From Cryobacterium inferilacus (GTDB lineage: Bacteria; Actinomycetota; Actinomycetes; Actinomycetales; Microbacteriaceae): a DNA stretch of 64,000 bases. The stretch covers positions 62,001 through 126,000 of the forward strand of contig NZ_JAIEUL010000013.1 of the NCBI RefSeq assembly GCF_019599185.1, in the 5' to 3' direction. Positions 1 through 7,676 of this stretch are shown in pieces. Below the pieces are notes generated by a model. The model saw only the letters and a list, made by a program, of their open reading frames with translations. It was not told the DNA's origin and did no database searches. The translations under genes were made by a program, and so were the position numbers. How positions within the stretch are numbered: the first letter of the stretch is position 1; each line of letters opens with the position of its first letter.

Positions 1-357
1 CTGGCGGCGGATCTCGCCGGCGATGGGGGCGACGGCCGTGAGGTAGGCGGGGGTGAGGCCGCCGCCGATGACGATGCCGTCGGCATCCGCAACGGCCAGC
101 AGGGTCGCCGTGCCGTCGAGTGGGAGCGCCGTGATGGCCGGTTCGAGTTCTCCGGCGGCCGCGAGCGCGGCGACGAGGGTGGCGGCGTGGGCGTCGCCGT
201 CGCCGTCGCGCACCACGATCACCGCGATGCGGGGTTCGGTGCGGCCGGCCGCGGTGGCGCGCAGGGCGGCCTCGGCGAGGAACTGGCCGTAGACCGCGGC
301 GTCGTTCGTGGTGTCGTTCTCGGGGGCCCAGCCGCCGCCGACGAGGTGGATGCTCAT
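1..357 (-). CDS. Type 1 glutamine amidotransferase-like / peptidase S51 family protein (partial)
   Basis: The N-terminal 119 residues are present; the rest lies beyond base 1. The protein opens with MSIHLVGGGWAPE, the beta-strand and glycine-rich turn typical of the peptidase E / cyanophycinase-like superfamily, and has a second strand-loop, GIVIGGGLTPAYL, at about residues 95-107 where family members carry the Gly-rich segment before the nucleophile. The catalytic serine region is outside the window, so peptidase activity cannot be judged. The start ATG overlaps the stop of the upstream phosphoribosyltransferase gene (ATGA), so the two are probably translationally coupled. Family assignment is by motif recognition only. 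Confidence 0.72.
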   Translation of the reverse strand, partial: MSIHLVGGGWAPENDTTNDAAVYGQFLAEAALRATAAGRTEPRIAVIVVRDGDGDAHAATLVAALAAAGELEPAITALPLDGTATLLAVADADGIVIGGGLTPAYLTAVAPIAGEIRRQ

Positions 358-890
358 GCGTCCACCACCGCGGTCAGCGGGGTGGCGGTGACCGGCGGCA
401 GAGCCGACCAGGGGAAGACGATCCAATCGTCGGTTTCGCGCCAGGTGAAGTCGGGCACGTGCACGGTGCGCGGCTTGGTGTACAGGGTGGCGGTGCGCAC
501 CTCACCGGCGGATTCCTTGAGGATGCCGACCACCAGGGCGAGGGTGTGACCGGAGTCGGAGACGTCGTCGACGAGCAGCACGCGCAGGCCGGCCAGGGCC
601 GGGGCGTCGAGCATCGGGCCGCTCAGCACGGGCTCCGGCAGGCGCTCGTCGATGCCGGAGTAGAACTCCACGTTGATGGAGCCGCAGTTCTTGGTGCCGA
701 GGGCGTAGGAGATCGCCCCGGCCAGGAGCAGCCCGCCACGGGCGATGGCGATGACGACATCGGGCTGGAACCCGCTGGCCAGCACGGTGGAGGCCAGCGA
801 CCTGGACGCGTCGGCGAATGCGGTCCACTCCAGCACCTCGCGGGGCGGATCGGTGGTGGCGGGGGTCTCGGAGGTCTGGTCCTGTTGCAT
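354..890 (-). CDS. Phosphoribosyltransferase (xanthine/guanine type PRTase fold)
   Basis: A 178-residue type I phosphoribosyltransferase. The PRPP-binding loop LLVDDVSDSGHT is clear at about residues 105-116. IAIARGGLLLAGAISYAL at about 48-65 matches the region after the first strand of purine PRTases. A short Pro/Thr-rich N-terminal tail (about 20 residues) precedes the fold. These proteins move phosphoribosyl groups between PRPP and a base, and purine salvage is the usual role; substrate is not readable here. It is the first gene of a minus-strand pair with the S51-like gene, with a 4-base overlap. The C-terminal WRETDDWIVFPW stretch resembles the tail seen in actinobacterial xanthine PRTase-like proteins. 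Confidence 0.85.
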   Translation of the reverse strand: MQQDQTSETPATTDPPREVLEWTAFADASRSLASTVLASGFQPDVVIAIARGGLLLAGAISYALGTKNCGSINVEFYSGIDERLPEPVLSGPMLDAPALAGLRVLLVDDVSDSGHTLALVVGILKESAGEVRTATLYTKPRTVHVPDFTWRETDDWIVFPWSALPPVTATPLTAVVDA

Positions 891-955
891 TTGTCAATGG
901 TAGGCCCGGGGTGGGCCCGTCGACCACGGGCAGGCGGATGCGGAAGACTGGCTGA

Positions 956-1222
956 ATGATCACACTGCACCAGGATGCCCAGGGTTTCATCCGCATGAAC
1001 CGGCACTTCCCCAGCAAGACCGCCATCCAGATCCTCTTCACCGACGGGTCGACCGGCCAGTACACCGGCGCCAGGCTGAACGAGCTCTACGACGAGGCCC
1101 TGGCCACCTTCCGCGCCGAGAACCGCCTGGACGCCAAGGGCTTCTCCCGCGCGCCGGCCAAGACCGTGCACCCCACCAACCGGGTGGAGTTCGTGCCGGT
1201 CTCGGCCGGGATGGCTCCCTAG
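956..1222 (+). CDS. Small conserved-looking protein of unknown function
   Basis: An 88-residue protein that I do not recognise. It has no membrane segment or signal peptide. The sequence reads as a small soluble alpha/beta protein: a charged N-terminus, a strand-like AIQILFTDG turn, then a helix LNELYDEALATFRAENRL. A GC-rich third codon position and its place between two divergent units support a real gene rather than a shadow. It ends 8 bases before the MOSC gene and is probably cotranscribed with it. Only a weak GGAAG purine run precedes the ATG, at longer than ideal spacing. Function unknown. Confidence 0.65.
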   Translation: MITLHQDAQGFIRMNRHFPSKTAIQILFTDGSTGQYTGARLNELYDEALATFRAENRLDAKGFSRAPAKTVHPTNRVEFVPVSAGMAP

Positions 1223-1230
1223 CCGGTGTG

Positions 1231-1776
1231 ATGAGCCACTTGCCCCACAGTGCAGAGGTGGAGATCGTGCTGCTGCTGGCGTCCCCCGTGCACCGCTACG
1301 AGGGCCGGCCGTCGGCCGGGCCGCTGCCGATGGTCGGCACCGAGACCCACCAGAGCATTCGGCTACGGGCGGGCCTGGGCATCGAGGGCGACCGGCACTT
1401 CGCCAGGCCCGCGCACGTGCACACGTCTGTCACGGTGATGAACGCGGCCGTGCTGGACCGGGTGGCCGACGAGCTCGGGCTGCCAGGCCCCCTGGATCCC
1501 GCCGCCACCCGGCGCAACATCCTGCTGCGCGGCACCGGGGGCGCCGTCGACGTTGATGCCCTGCGCGGCGCCACCTTCTCGCTGGACAGCGGCGACGGCC
1601 CCGTCGAATTCCTCGCCCACCGGCCGGCGAATCCGTGCGCCTGGATGGACGTGGTGCTCGCCCCCGGCGCCCACCTGGCCCTGCGCGGGCGCGGCGGCAT
1701 GCGCTGCGAACCGCTCAGCTCCGGGGTGCTGCGGCTCGGGCCGGCCCGGCTGCGCAGCAGCATCCCGATCGGCTAG
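1231..1776 (+). CDS. MOSC domain-containing protein
   Basis: About 181 residues, matching the single-domain MOSC (molybdenum cofactor sulfurase C-terminal) family. Visible family features are GIEGDRHFA (about residues 50-58), NILLRG near the middle and an invariant-type cysteine in the NPC motif (RPANPCAWMD) toward the C-terminus. MOSC proteins handle sulfur or metal-sulfur groups, often in detoxification or cofactor delivery; no partner is evident nearby. The start could be GTG at 1228 or ATG at 1231, and neither has a strong ribosome binding site. Its stop shares the four bases CTAG with the stop of the convergent epimerase gene. Confidence 0.85.
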   Translation: MSHLPHSAEVEIVLLLASPVHRYEGRPSAGPLPMVGTETHQSIRLRAGLGIEGDRHFARPAHVHTSVTVMNAAVLDRVADELGLPGPLDPAATRRNILLRGTGGAVDVDALRGATFSLDSGDGPVEFLAHRPANPCAWMDVVLAPGAHLALRGRGGMRCEPLSSGVLRLGPARLRSSIPIG

Positions 1777-2618
1777 GGGTGCCGCACGCCGACGCCGGCC
1801 AGCACCGCCCGGTAGCCCTCCCGGTAGCCCGGGTAGGTGAGAGTGAACCCGGTGGCGAGGATGCGCTCGTTGCTCAGCCGCTTGTCACCACCACGGCGAC
1901 TCCCGGTCTCGACGATCTCTGGCACGGGCAGGTCGAGCTCGCCGGCGACGAAAGCGAGCACCTCGGCCGCGGGCACCGGCGCGGAGTCCACCCCGATGTA
2001 GAGCGGGTCCGGAGTGGCCTGGCGGGTCAGCAGGTGCACGATCATGGCCGCGGCATCGTCGCGGTGGATGCGGTTGCTCAGCCGGCCGAGCTCGGCGACC
2101 GTGGCGCGGCCCTGGCGCACCTGGTCGATCAGCCGTTCCCGGCCGGGCCCGTAGATGCCGCCGAGCCGCAGCACCACGGCGGAGGGGATCCTGTCGTGCA
2201 GGAGCTGTTCGGCCTCGAGCAGGATTGAATCCGTTCCGGGGCCGGGGTTCGCCGGGGTGTCCTCGTCGACGGCGCTGCCGTCGTTCACGTCGTAGACGGC
2301 CGTGGACGACACCATCAGGAACCGTGTCGGGCGCGCGCCTGCGGTGTCCAGGGCGTCGAGCAGATTGGTCAGCCCGGTCACATAGGCGGCTCGGTAGACG
2401 GCAGGGTCGGGGTTGCCGGCAGCAATGGTCACGACCACCAGGTCGGTGTCGGCCGGCACCGGCGGGCGTTCGGTGGCGAGGTCCACCGACACTCCGGTCA
2501 GGGGCGCAGGCAGCATCTCGGCCCGGCGGCGCAGTCCCACCACGGTGCGGCCGAGCGCGGCCAGGCGCAGGCCCACCTCGGTGCCGAGGTCGCCGCATCC
2601 GGCAATCAGTACAGTCAT
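1773..2618 (-). CDS. NAD(P)-dependent epimerase/dehydratase (atypical SDR, YeeZ-like)
   Basis: A 281-residue extended/atypical short-chain dehydrogenase. The N-terminal MTVLIAGCGDLGTEVGLRL is a Rossmann dinucleotide-binding turn (GxGxxG type). VVTIAAG and FLMVSSTAVYD follow at the positions of the fourth and fifth strands, and LRLGGIYGPGR is the family's substrate-side motif. The start at 2618 is chosen because the glycine-rich motif begins at once after it; a longer frame exists upstream but overlaps prpC and lacks homology-like sequence. Substrate is unknown. It lies 29 bases downstream of prpC on the same strand, so it may be read through from the methylcitrate operon, although no functional link is obvious. 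Confidence 0.8.
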   Translation of the reverse strand: MTVLIAGCGDLGTEVGLRLAALGRTVVGLRRRAEMLPAPLTGVSVDLATERPPVPADTDLVVVTIAAGNPDPAVYRAAYVTGLTNLLDALDTAGARPTRFLMVSSTAVYDVNDGSAVDEDTPANPGPGTDSILLEAEQLLHDRIPSAVVLRLGGIYGPGRERLIDQVRQGRATVAELGRLSNRIHRDDAAAMIVHLLTRQATPDPLYIGVDSAPVPAAEVLAFVAGELDLPVPEIVETGSRRGGDKRLSNERILATGFTLTYPGYREGYRAVLAGVGVRHP

Positions 2619-2647
2619 GCCTTCAAGTATGGGGCGACCGTTCGGTG

Positions 2648-3820
2648 TCAGAGCACCTCGCCGGCTGCGGCGGGCGGAACGTGCCGCTCCGGCGTGCCGG
2701 TGTAGAACGACAGCGGCCGGATCAGCGCGTTCGCGGCCAGCTGCTCCATGATGTGCGCGGTCCATCCGGTCACCCGGGCGGCGACGAACAGCGGGGTGAA
2801 GGTGGCGGTGTCGAAACCCATCAGGTGGTACGCCGGTCCGGCCGGGTAGTCCAGGTTCGGCAGGATGCCGGTGCGCGCCGCCATGCCGGCGGCCAACGCC
2901 TCGTACAGCGCGAGCAGGTCTGGGCGGTCGAAGTGATCGATCAGGGTGAGCAGGGCCGCGTGCATGGTGGGCACCCTGGAGTCGCCGTGTTTGTACACCC
3001 GGTGGCCGAAGCCCATCACCTTGCGCTTGTGCGCAAGGGTGTCATCGAGCCAGCGATCGGCGCGCTCTGCCGCCCCGTCGCCCAGGCCGATCTCGGTGAA
3101 GATGTGCATCACGGCCTCGTTCGCGCCGCCGTGCAGCGGACCCTTGAGGGCTCCGACCGCGCCGGTCACCGCGGAGTAGAGGTCGGAGAGCGTGGAGGTG
3201 ATCACCCTGGCGGTGAAGGTGGACGCGTTGAAGGAGTGTTCGGCGTACATGATCATCGACACGTCGAAGGCCTCCACCACCTCGAGCTCCTTGACCTCGC
3301 CGAAGGTCATGTAGAGGAAGTTCGCCGAGTAGCCGAGGTCGTCACGCGGTTCGACGAGTTCGAGGCCGTGCCGGCGGCGCTGGTCGTAGGAGACGATCGC
3401 CGGCAGCTGCGCGAACAGGCGCAGCGACTTGGCCAGGTTGGCTTCGACCGACGAGTCCGGGGTGCTCAGGTCGTTCGCGCCGATCACGCTCACCGCCGTG
3501 CGGAGCACGTCCATCGGGTCGGCCGACGTGGGAATCTCGTCGATCACCCGGCGCACCGAGTGGTCCAGGCGCCTGAGGGACCGCTCGGTGCCCTCGAACT
3601 CGGCCAGCTGGGCCTCATCGGGCAGCTCGCCGTGCCAGAGCAGGTAGGCCACCTCCTCGAAGCTCCTCTGCGCGGCCAGTTCCTGTACCGGATAGCCGCG
3701 GTAGAGCAGCGAGTTCGAGTCCGGGTTGACCCTGGAGACGGCCGTGGTGTCGGCCACCACCCCGGCCAGGCCCTTGTGGATCTCGGGTCCGGTCGTCGTG
3801 GTCGTTGGCTGCTCGCTCAT
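2648..3820 (-). CDS. prpC: 2-methylcitrate synthase / citrate synthase
   Basis: A 390-residue citrate-synthase-family enzyme that condenses propionyl-CoA (and usually acetyl-CoA) with oxaloacetate, the entry step of the methylcitrate cycle. Catalytic residues are recognisable: His230 in GPLHGGANE, His273 in GFGHRVYKHGD and Asp324 in PNLDYPAGPA, with an additional conserved His in AEHSFNAS. Its short length and position behind prpD and prpB favour methylcitrate synthase over the housekeeping enzyme. The mRNA has AAAGGAG upstream; ATG at 3820 has better spacing (7 nt) than the adjacent ATG at 3823. It is the third structural gene of gntR-prpD-prpB-prpC, 73 bases after prpB. Confidence 0.93.
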   Translation of the reverse strand: MSEQPTTTTTGPEIHKGLAGVVADTTAVSRVNPDSNSLLYRGYPVQELAAQRSFEEVAYLLWHGELPDEAQLAEFEGTERSLRRLDHSVRRVIDEIPTSADPMDVLRTAVSVIGANDLSTPDSSVEANLAKSLRLFAQLPAIVSYDQRRRHGLELVEPRDDLGYSANFLYMTFGEVKELEVVEAFDVSMIMYAEHSFNASTFTARVITSTLSDLYSAVTGAVGALKGPLHGGANEAVMHIFTEIGLGDGAAERADRWLDDTLAHKRKVMGFGHRVYKHGDSRVPTMHAALLTLIDHFDRPDLLALYEALAAGMAARTGILPNLDYPAGPAYHLMGFDTATFTPLFVAARVTGWTAHIMEQLAANALIRPLSFYTGTPERHVPPAAAGEVL

Positions 3821-3893
3821 CATTTCGCTCCTTTGCGTCCTGTGCTTCTGGCCGTGCTGGTGGTGCTTCTGTTGGTGCCGTTTCGGTGCGGGG

Positions 3894-4802
3894 TCAGCCG
3901 TCGTGTCCGCTCAGAGTGAAGTTGAAGATCCCCGAATCGAACCGATTGTAGGCCTCGTAGTCGAGCAGCTGATAGAGCTCGGCACGGGTCTGCATCGCCG
4001 GCAGGGCGCCGGTCAGCGACCCCTCGGCGATGATGGTGTCCAGGCCATGCTCGGCCGCGCCCATGGCCAGGCGCAGCAGTGAGACCGGGAAGATGACGAT
4101 GTTGATGCCGACGCCCTCGAGCTGGTCGACCCTGAAGAGTTCGCTCTTGCCGAACTCGGTCATATTGGCCAGGATCGGCACGTCGACCGCTGCCCGGATC
4201 GCCTCGAATTCGGCCAGGGTGCCCATGGCCTCGGGGAAGATCGCGTCGGCGCCGGCATCCACCAGCGCCTTGGCACGGTCGATCGCGGCGGCCAGGCCGT
4301 CGACGGCGCGGATGTCGGTGCGCGCCATCACCAGCAGGTTCGCATCCCGGCGGGCGTCGACGGCGGCGCGGATGCGCTTGAGCGCGGTGTCGGTGTCGAC
4401 CACCTGTTTGCCGTCCAGGTGCCCGCAGCGCTTGGGGTTGACCTGGTCCTCGATGTGCAGGCCGGCCACGCCGGCGTCCTCCAGGGTCTGCACGGTGCGG
4501 GCCACGTTCATCGGTTCGCCGAAGCCGGTGTCGGCGTCCACGAGGGCGGGCAGATCGGTCATCCGGGAGATCTGCTGGCTGCGGCCGGCGACCTCGGTGA
4601 GGGTGGTCAGGCCGATGTCGGGCAGGCCGAGATCTGCGGCGAGCACGGCTCCGGAGATGTAGACGCCCTCGAAGCCCTTGGCCTGGATCAGCTTGGCGCT
4701 CAGCGGGTTGAACGCGCCGGGGAAGCGCAGCAGGCCGCCGCCGGCGAGGTCGGCGCGGAGCTTCTCGCGCTTGGCGGCGGGGGTGAGTGTGGAGTAGAGC
4801 AT
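3894..4802 (-). CDS. prpB: Methylisocitrate lyase
   Basis: A 302-residue enzyme of the isocitrate lyase/PEP mutase superfamily that splits 2-methylisocitrate into pyruvate and succinate. The signature KRCGH catalytic loop is at residues 124-128, preceded by the metal-site region LVDADTGFGEP (about 87-97) and HIEDQ (about 116-120). YISGAVLAADLG near residue 48 is the family N-terminal barrel motif. Length fits PrpB (about 295-305 residues). The ATG at 4802 overlaps the prpD stop (ATGA), which indicates translational coupling. Together with PrpD and PrpC it completes propionyl-CoA conversion to succinate and pyruvate. Confidence 0.95.
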   Translation of the reverse strand: MLYSTLTPAAKREKLRADLAGGGLLRFPGAFNPLSAKLIQAKGFEGVYISGAVLAADLGLPDIGLTTLTEVAGRSQQISRMTDLPALVDADTGFGEPMNVARTVQTLEDAGVAGLHIEDQVNPKRCGHLDGKQVVDTDTALKRIRAAVDARRDANLLVMARTDIRAVDGLAAAIDRAKALVDAGADAIFPEAMGTLAEFEAIRAAVDVPILANMTEFGKSELFRVDQLEGVGINIVIFPVSLLRLAMGAAEHGLDTIIAEGSLTGALPAMQTRAELYQLLDYEAYNRFDSGIFNFTLSGHDG

Positions 4803-6337
4803 CAGAAGATTCCGTTCGGGGTGGGGCGCGGGTCGACGATTCCGGGGCGGGCCACCAGGGTGAGCTCGCCCAGTTCGGTGCTGGAGAGCTCGAGCAGACG
4901 CTCGGCCAGGTGCAGGAAGCGGTCGATCTCACCCGGCTCGAGCACCGTGCCGGCCAGCAGCCGGAACTTGGCCACGTAGTCGGCGCGCACGAAGGGTCTG
5001 GCACCGAGCGGATGCGCATCCGCCACGGCGAGCTCGTCGACCAGGCGGGTGCCGTCGGTGAGGGTGATCTCCACCCGGCCGCCGAAGGCCTTCTCTGCGG
5101 GGTCGGTGGAGTGGTAGCGGCGGGTCCACTCGGGGTCCTCGCTCGTGCTCACCGTGGTCCACAGGGCCACGGTGTCGGCCCGGCCGGCCCGCTCGGGCCG
5201 GTAGGAGTCCACGTGGTGCCAGGCGCCGTCCTGCAGCGCCACGGTGAAGATGTACGGAATCGAGTGGTCCAGGGTCTCCCGGCTGGCGCGCGGGTCGTAC
5301 TTCTGCGGGTCGTTGGCGCCGGAGCCGATCACGTTGTGGGTGTGGTGCGAGGTGTGGATGACGATGCTCGCGATGGCACCCGGCCGTAGGATCTCGGGGT
5401 GTTCACGGTGCAGCTTCCTGGCCAGGTCGATCAGGGCCTGCGCCTGGTATTCGGCGGAGTGCTCCTTGGTGTAGCTGTCCAGAATCGCCCGTTTGGCTTC
5501 CCCGGCGGCGGGCAGGGCCACGTCGTAGCCGGCGTCAGGCCCGTCGAGCAGCCAGGCGATCACGCCGTCCTCGCCCTCGTAGATCGGGGTCGGGCTGGTC
5601 TGGCCGCGCATGGCACGGTCCACCGCTTCGACGGCCATCTTGCCGGCGAACGCTGGCGCGTGCGCCTTCCAGCTGGAGATCTCGCCCTTGCGGGACTGCC
5701 GGGTGGCCGTGGTGGTGTGCAGGGCCTGGCCGACGGCCTGGAAGATCGTGTCGGGGTCCAGGCCCAGCAGGGTGCCGATGCCAGCGGCGGCGGACGGGCC
5801 GAGGTGGGCGACGTGGTCGATCTTGTGCTTGTGCAGGCTGATCGATCTGGCCAGGTCGATCTGCACCTCGTAGCCGGTCGCGATTCCGCGCACCAGCTCG
5901 CGGCCGGTGAGTCCGCGGGCCTCGGCCAGGTGTTGGGCCACCGCCACGATCGGCGGGATGTTGTCGCCGGGGTGCGAGTACTCTGCGGCGAGGAAGGTGT
6001 CGTGGTAGTCGAGTTCGCGCACGGCCACACCGTTGGCCCAGGCCGCCCATTCCGGCGAGAGCCGGGTGTCGCCGGGCAGGCCGAACACGGTGCTGCCCGC
6101 ACCGCCCCTGGATCGGGGGTGCGCGAGGGCCTGTGCCCTGGCGGCGACGACGGGGTCGCGGGTGAGCGACGCGGCGGCGACGGCGGCGTTGTCGATCACC
6201 CGGTTGATGATCATCTCGGTGACGGTACCGTCGACCTCGACCGGGTCGGCCGCGCAGGCGGCGATGCGCCAGGCCAGCTGATCGGTGCGGGCGAGGTTCT
6301 CGCCGCTTCGGTGAACGCGCACGTGGGTGCTCTGCAC
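4802..6337 (-). CDS. prpD: 2-methylcitrate dehydratase (MmgE/PrpD family)
   Basis: A 511-residue MmgE/PrpD-family protein that dehydrates 2-methylcitrate to 2-methylaconitate in propionate catabolism. Typical segments include [12 protein letters not shown] near the N-terminus, the [17 protein letters not shown] motif (about residues 95-111) and [17 protein letters not shown] in the middle. The GTG at 6337 is chosen because GAAAGGA lies 7 bases upstream; a longer frame runs back into the regulator gene and is not credible. It begins 22 bases after the gntR stop and overlaps prpB by 3 bases, so the four genes form one operon. No aconitase (AcnD) or PrpF is present, consistent with the AcnA-dependent variant of the pathway. 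Confidence 0.93.
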   Translation of the reverse strand: MQSTHVRVHRSGENLARTDQLAWRIAACAADPVEVDGTVTEMIINRVIDNAAVAAASLTRDPVVAARAQALAHPRSRGGAGSTVFGLPGDTRLSPEWAAWANGVAVRELDYHDTFLAAEYSHPGDNIPPIVAVAQHLAEARGLTGRELVRGIATGYEVQIDLARSISLHKHKIDHVAHLGPSAAAGIGTLLGLDPDTIFQAVGQALHTTTATRQSRKGEISSWKAHAPAFAGKMAVEAVDRAMRGQTSPTPIYEGEDGVIAWLLDGPDAGYDVALPAAGEAKRAILDSYTKEHSAEYQAQALIDLARKLHREHPEILRPGAIASIVIHTSHHTHNVIGSGANDPQKYDPRASRETLDHSIPYIFTVALQDGAWHHVDSYRPERAGRADTVALWTTVSTSEDPEWTRRYHSTDPAEKAFGGRVEITLTDGTRLVDELAVADAHPLGARPFVRADYVAKFRLLAGTVLEPGEIDRFLHLAERLLELSSTELGELTLVARPGIVDPRPTPNGIF

Positions 6338-6359
6338 GGGGTGGTCCTTTCGGTCGGGG

Positions 6360-7043
6360 TCAGGGAGTGGTCTGGGCCTGGTCGAGGGTGGCGAGCACAC
6401 TGGCCAGGCTGAGGTGCAGGTGCACGTGGGTGGCGTGCGCGGCGAGCGCCGCATCCCCGTCGACGATCGCGTCGAGAATCAAGAGGTGCTCGGCCGCCGC
6501 GGCGCGCAGGCGCACCGGGTTGCCGCGGGCCACCCGACGGATGCGGGCCAGGTGGGTGCGTGCGGCGCTGAGGGCTCCCACCAGGAACGGGTTGCCGACG
6601 GCGCCGTCGATGGCAGCGTCGAACCGGTCGATGAGGGCGTAGTACTCCTGGATGCCGCTCTCGCCGGCCTCGAGCAGCTGCGGCGCGGCCACGAAGCCCG
6701 CGCGCAGCATCCGGAACGCCGACCGGTCACCGCACCGGGCGGCGAGGGCCGCTGCCCGCTCCTCGAGAGCCTCGCGCAGTTCGTACAGGTCGGTGATCGA
6801 CTCCATCGACATCTCGGTGACCGAGAAGCCCCTGCCGCTCCTTCCGGCGACGAGGCCGTCGGCCACCAGCCGTGCCACGGCCGAGCGCAGCGGGGTGCGG
6901 GAGACGCCCAATCTGGCGGCCTGTTCCACCTCGAGCAGCACGGTACCGGGCGCCAGCACCCCGTCGACGATCTCGCCGCGAAGCACCCGGTAGGCCCGTT
7001 CACTGGCCCGCTCCGGTGCGGACCCCACGGTCTCTGTATACAC
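6360..7043 (-). CDS. GntR-family (FadR/FCD) transcriptional regulator of the methylcitrate operon
   Basis: A 227-residue regulator. The N-terminal winged helix-turn-helix (about residues 12-77) contains [19 protein letters not shown], characteristic of GntR proteins. The all-helical C-terminal region (about 85-220) fits the FCD effector domain, with Asp/His ligands suggested by [10 protein letters not shown] and [12 protein letters not shown]. It heads the prpDBC operon and is therefore the likely propionate-responsive repressor; the ligand is not known. The GTG start lies directly beside a TGTATACA palindrome and only 6 bases after a TAGGAT -10-like element, so the transcript is probably leaderless and self-repressed. 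Confidence 0.88.
   Translation of the reverse strand: MYTETVGSAPERASERAYRVLRGEIVDGVLAPGTVLLEVEQAARLGVSRTPLRSAVARLVADGLVAGRSGRGFSVTEMSMESITDLYELREALEERAAALAARCGDRSAFRMLRAGFVAAPQLLEAGESGIQEYYALIDRFDAAIDGAVGNPFLVGALSAARTHLARIRRVARGNPVRLRAAAAEHLLILDAIVDGDAALAAHATHVHLHLSLASVLATLDQAQTTP
7035..7042. promoter_or_regulatory. Putative GntR operator 1 (TGTATACA)
   Basis: A perfect 8-base palindrome TGTATACA adjoining the GTG start of the gntR gene. With its flank it reads TGTATACACAAGCG, and operator 2 on the other strand reads TGTATACACAGCG, so the two sites are near-identical and in opposite orientation. GntR/FCD proteins commonly bind TGTATACA-like palindromes; binding here is inferred. Confidence 0.6.
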
Positions 7044-7049
7044 AAGCGC

Positions 7050-7055
7050 ATCCTA
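7050..7055 (-). promoter_or_regulatory. Putative -10 element of the gntR-prpDBC operon
   Basis: On the minus strand TAGGAT ends 6 bases before the GTG start of the regulator gene. This spacing predicts transcription starting at or next to the start codon (leaderless) and puts operator 1 over the initiation site. No convincing -35 hexamer is visible. Confidence 0.4.
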
Positions 7056-7107
7056 TTCCCCTATTGCGCCGTTTGTGCCAAACTACCCGCACGCTTACCG
7101 CACGCTG

Positions 7108-7115
7108 TGTATACA
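7108..7115. promoter_or_regulatory. Putative GntR operator 2 overlapping the plus-strand -10
   Basis: A second perfect TGTATACA, 73 bases (about seven helical turns) from operator 1. It contains TATACA followed by T, a good actinobacterial -10 for the plus-strand DUF485/symporter operon, so a protein bound here would block that promoter. The face-of-helix spacing would also allow looping with operator 1. Inferred from sequence only. Confidence 0.55.
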
Positions 7116-7143
7116 TGAGGGCTTCGATGGAGAGGTTCACCCC

Positions 7144-7215
7144 ATGACCGACCGCACCGGATCCACGCGCACCACCCCACCCCGTCCCGACGCCGCCCAC
7201 CCGGCCCCCGACTAA
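7144..7215 (+). CDS. Possible 23-residue leader peptide
   Basis: A short frame beginning ATG ACC GAC and ending TAA, too small for usual gene calling. It has a GGAGAG ribosome-binding-like sequence about 9 bases upstream and lies about 25 bases downstream of the expected transcription start at operator 2. The peptide is rich in Thr, Pro and Asp with a Thr-Thr-Pro-Pro-Arg-Pro stretch and resembles no family I know. Its stop codon coincides with the first bases of palindromic repeat copy A, so termination of its translation would occur at the foot of that hairpin. It may be a leader peptide, a small protein or chance. Confidence 0.35.
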   Translation: MTDRTGSTRTTPPRPDAAHPAPD

Positions 7216-7278
7216 CTGTTCCCCGTGCGGACAACTGGTCCCGGCACACCGGGCGCAATTGTCCGCATCGGGCACAGT
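7214..7278. repeat. Long palindromic repeat, copy A (degenerate left arm)
   Basis: An imperfect inverted repeat of about 65 bases whose right arm holds CGGGCGCAATTGTCCG, identical to copies B and C, while its left arm has diverged (CGGACAACTGGTCCCGG). Outer ends read AACTGT and ACAGT. It lies in the leader of the DUF485/symporter operon, 50 bases before that start codon, and could form a strong RNA hairpin. Unlike copies B and C it is not between convergent genes. Confidence 0.75.
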
Positions 7279-7328
7279 CACGTTTCGTTTCCTCAGCAAT
7301 CCCATTTCACCGGAGCAAAGGAGCCCCA

Positions 7329-7676
7329 ATGAAGGAATCACTGAAAGACACCAGGCCGGAGGACTCGATCGACTATGTCGAATTCGAGACCACCGACCGC
7401 TTCGTCAACCTGCAACGCCGGCGGCGGAGGTTCGTGGTGCCGATGGCCGTGTTCTTCCTGGTCTGGTACTTCGCCTACGTGCTCGTGGCGGCCTACCTGC
7501 CCGATGTGATGGCGCGACCGGTGTTCGGCAGCATCAACCTGGGCCTGGTCCTGGGGCTCGGCCAGTTCGTCACCACCTTCGCGATCACCATCTGGTACGT
7601 CGCGTTCTCCAACCGCGTGCTCGACCCGCTGGGTGCCGAGCTGCGCGCCGAACTCGAGCAGAAGGCCGCCGCATGA
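7329..7676 (+). CDS. DUF485 membrane protein (symporter partner)
   Basis: A 115-residue protein with two membrane helices (about residues 38-58 and 72-95) between charged tails, matching the DUF485 family (YjcH-like). Members are encoded next to, and are thought to assist, cation/acetate symporters. The motif FVNLQRRRRRFVVP before the first helix and a YVAFSNRVLDPL segment after the second are typical. AAAGGAG precedes the ATG at good spacing. Its stop overlaps the symporter ATG by 3 bases (ATGA). It is probably controlled by the GntR protein through operator 2 and possibly by the hairpin of repeat copy A in its leader. Confidence 0.88.
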   Translation: MKESLKDTRPEDSIDYVEFETTDRFVNLQRRRRRFVVPMAVFFLVWYFAYVLVAAYLPDVMARPVFGSINLGLVLGLGQFVTTFAITIWYVAFSNRVLDPLGAELRAELEQKAAA

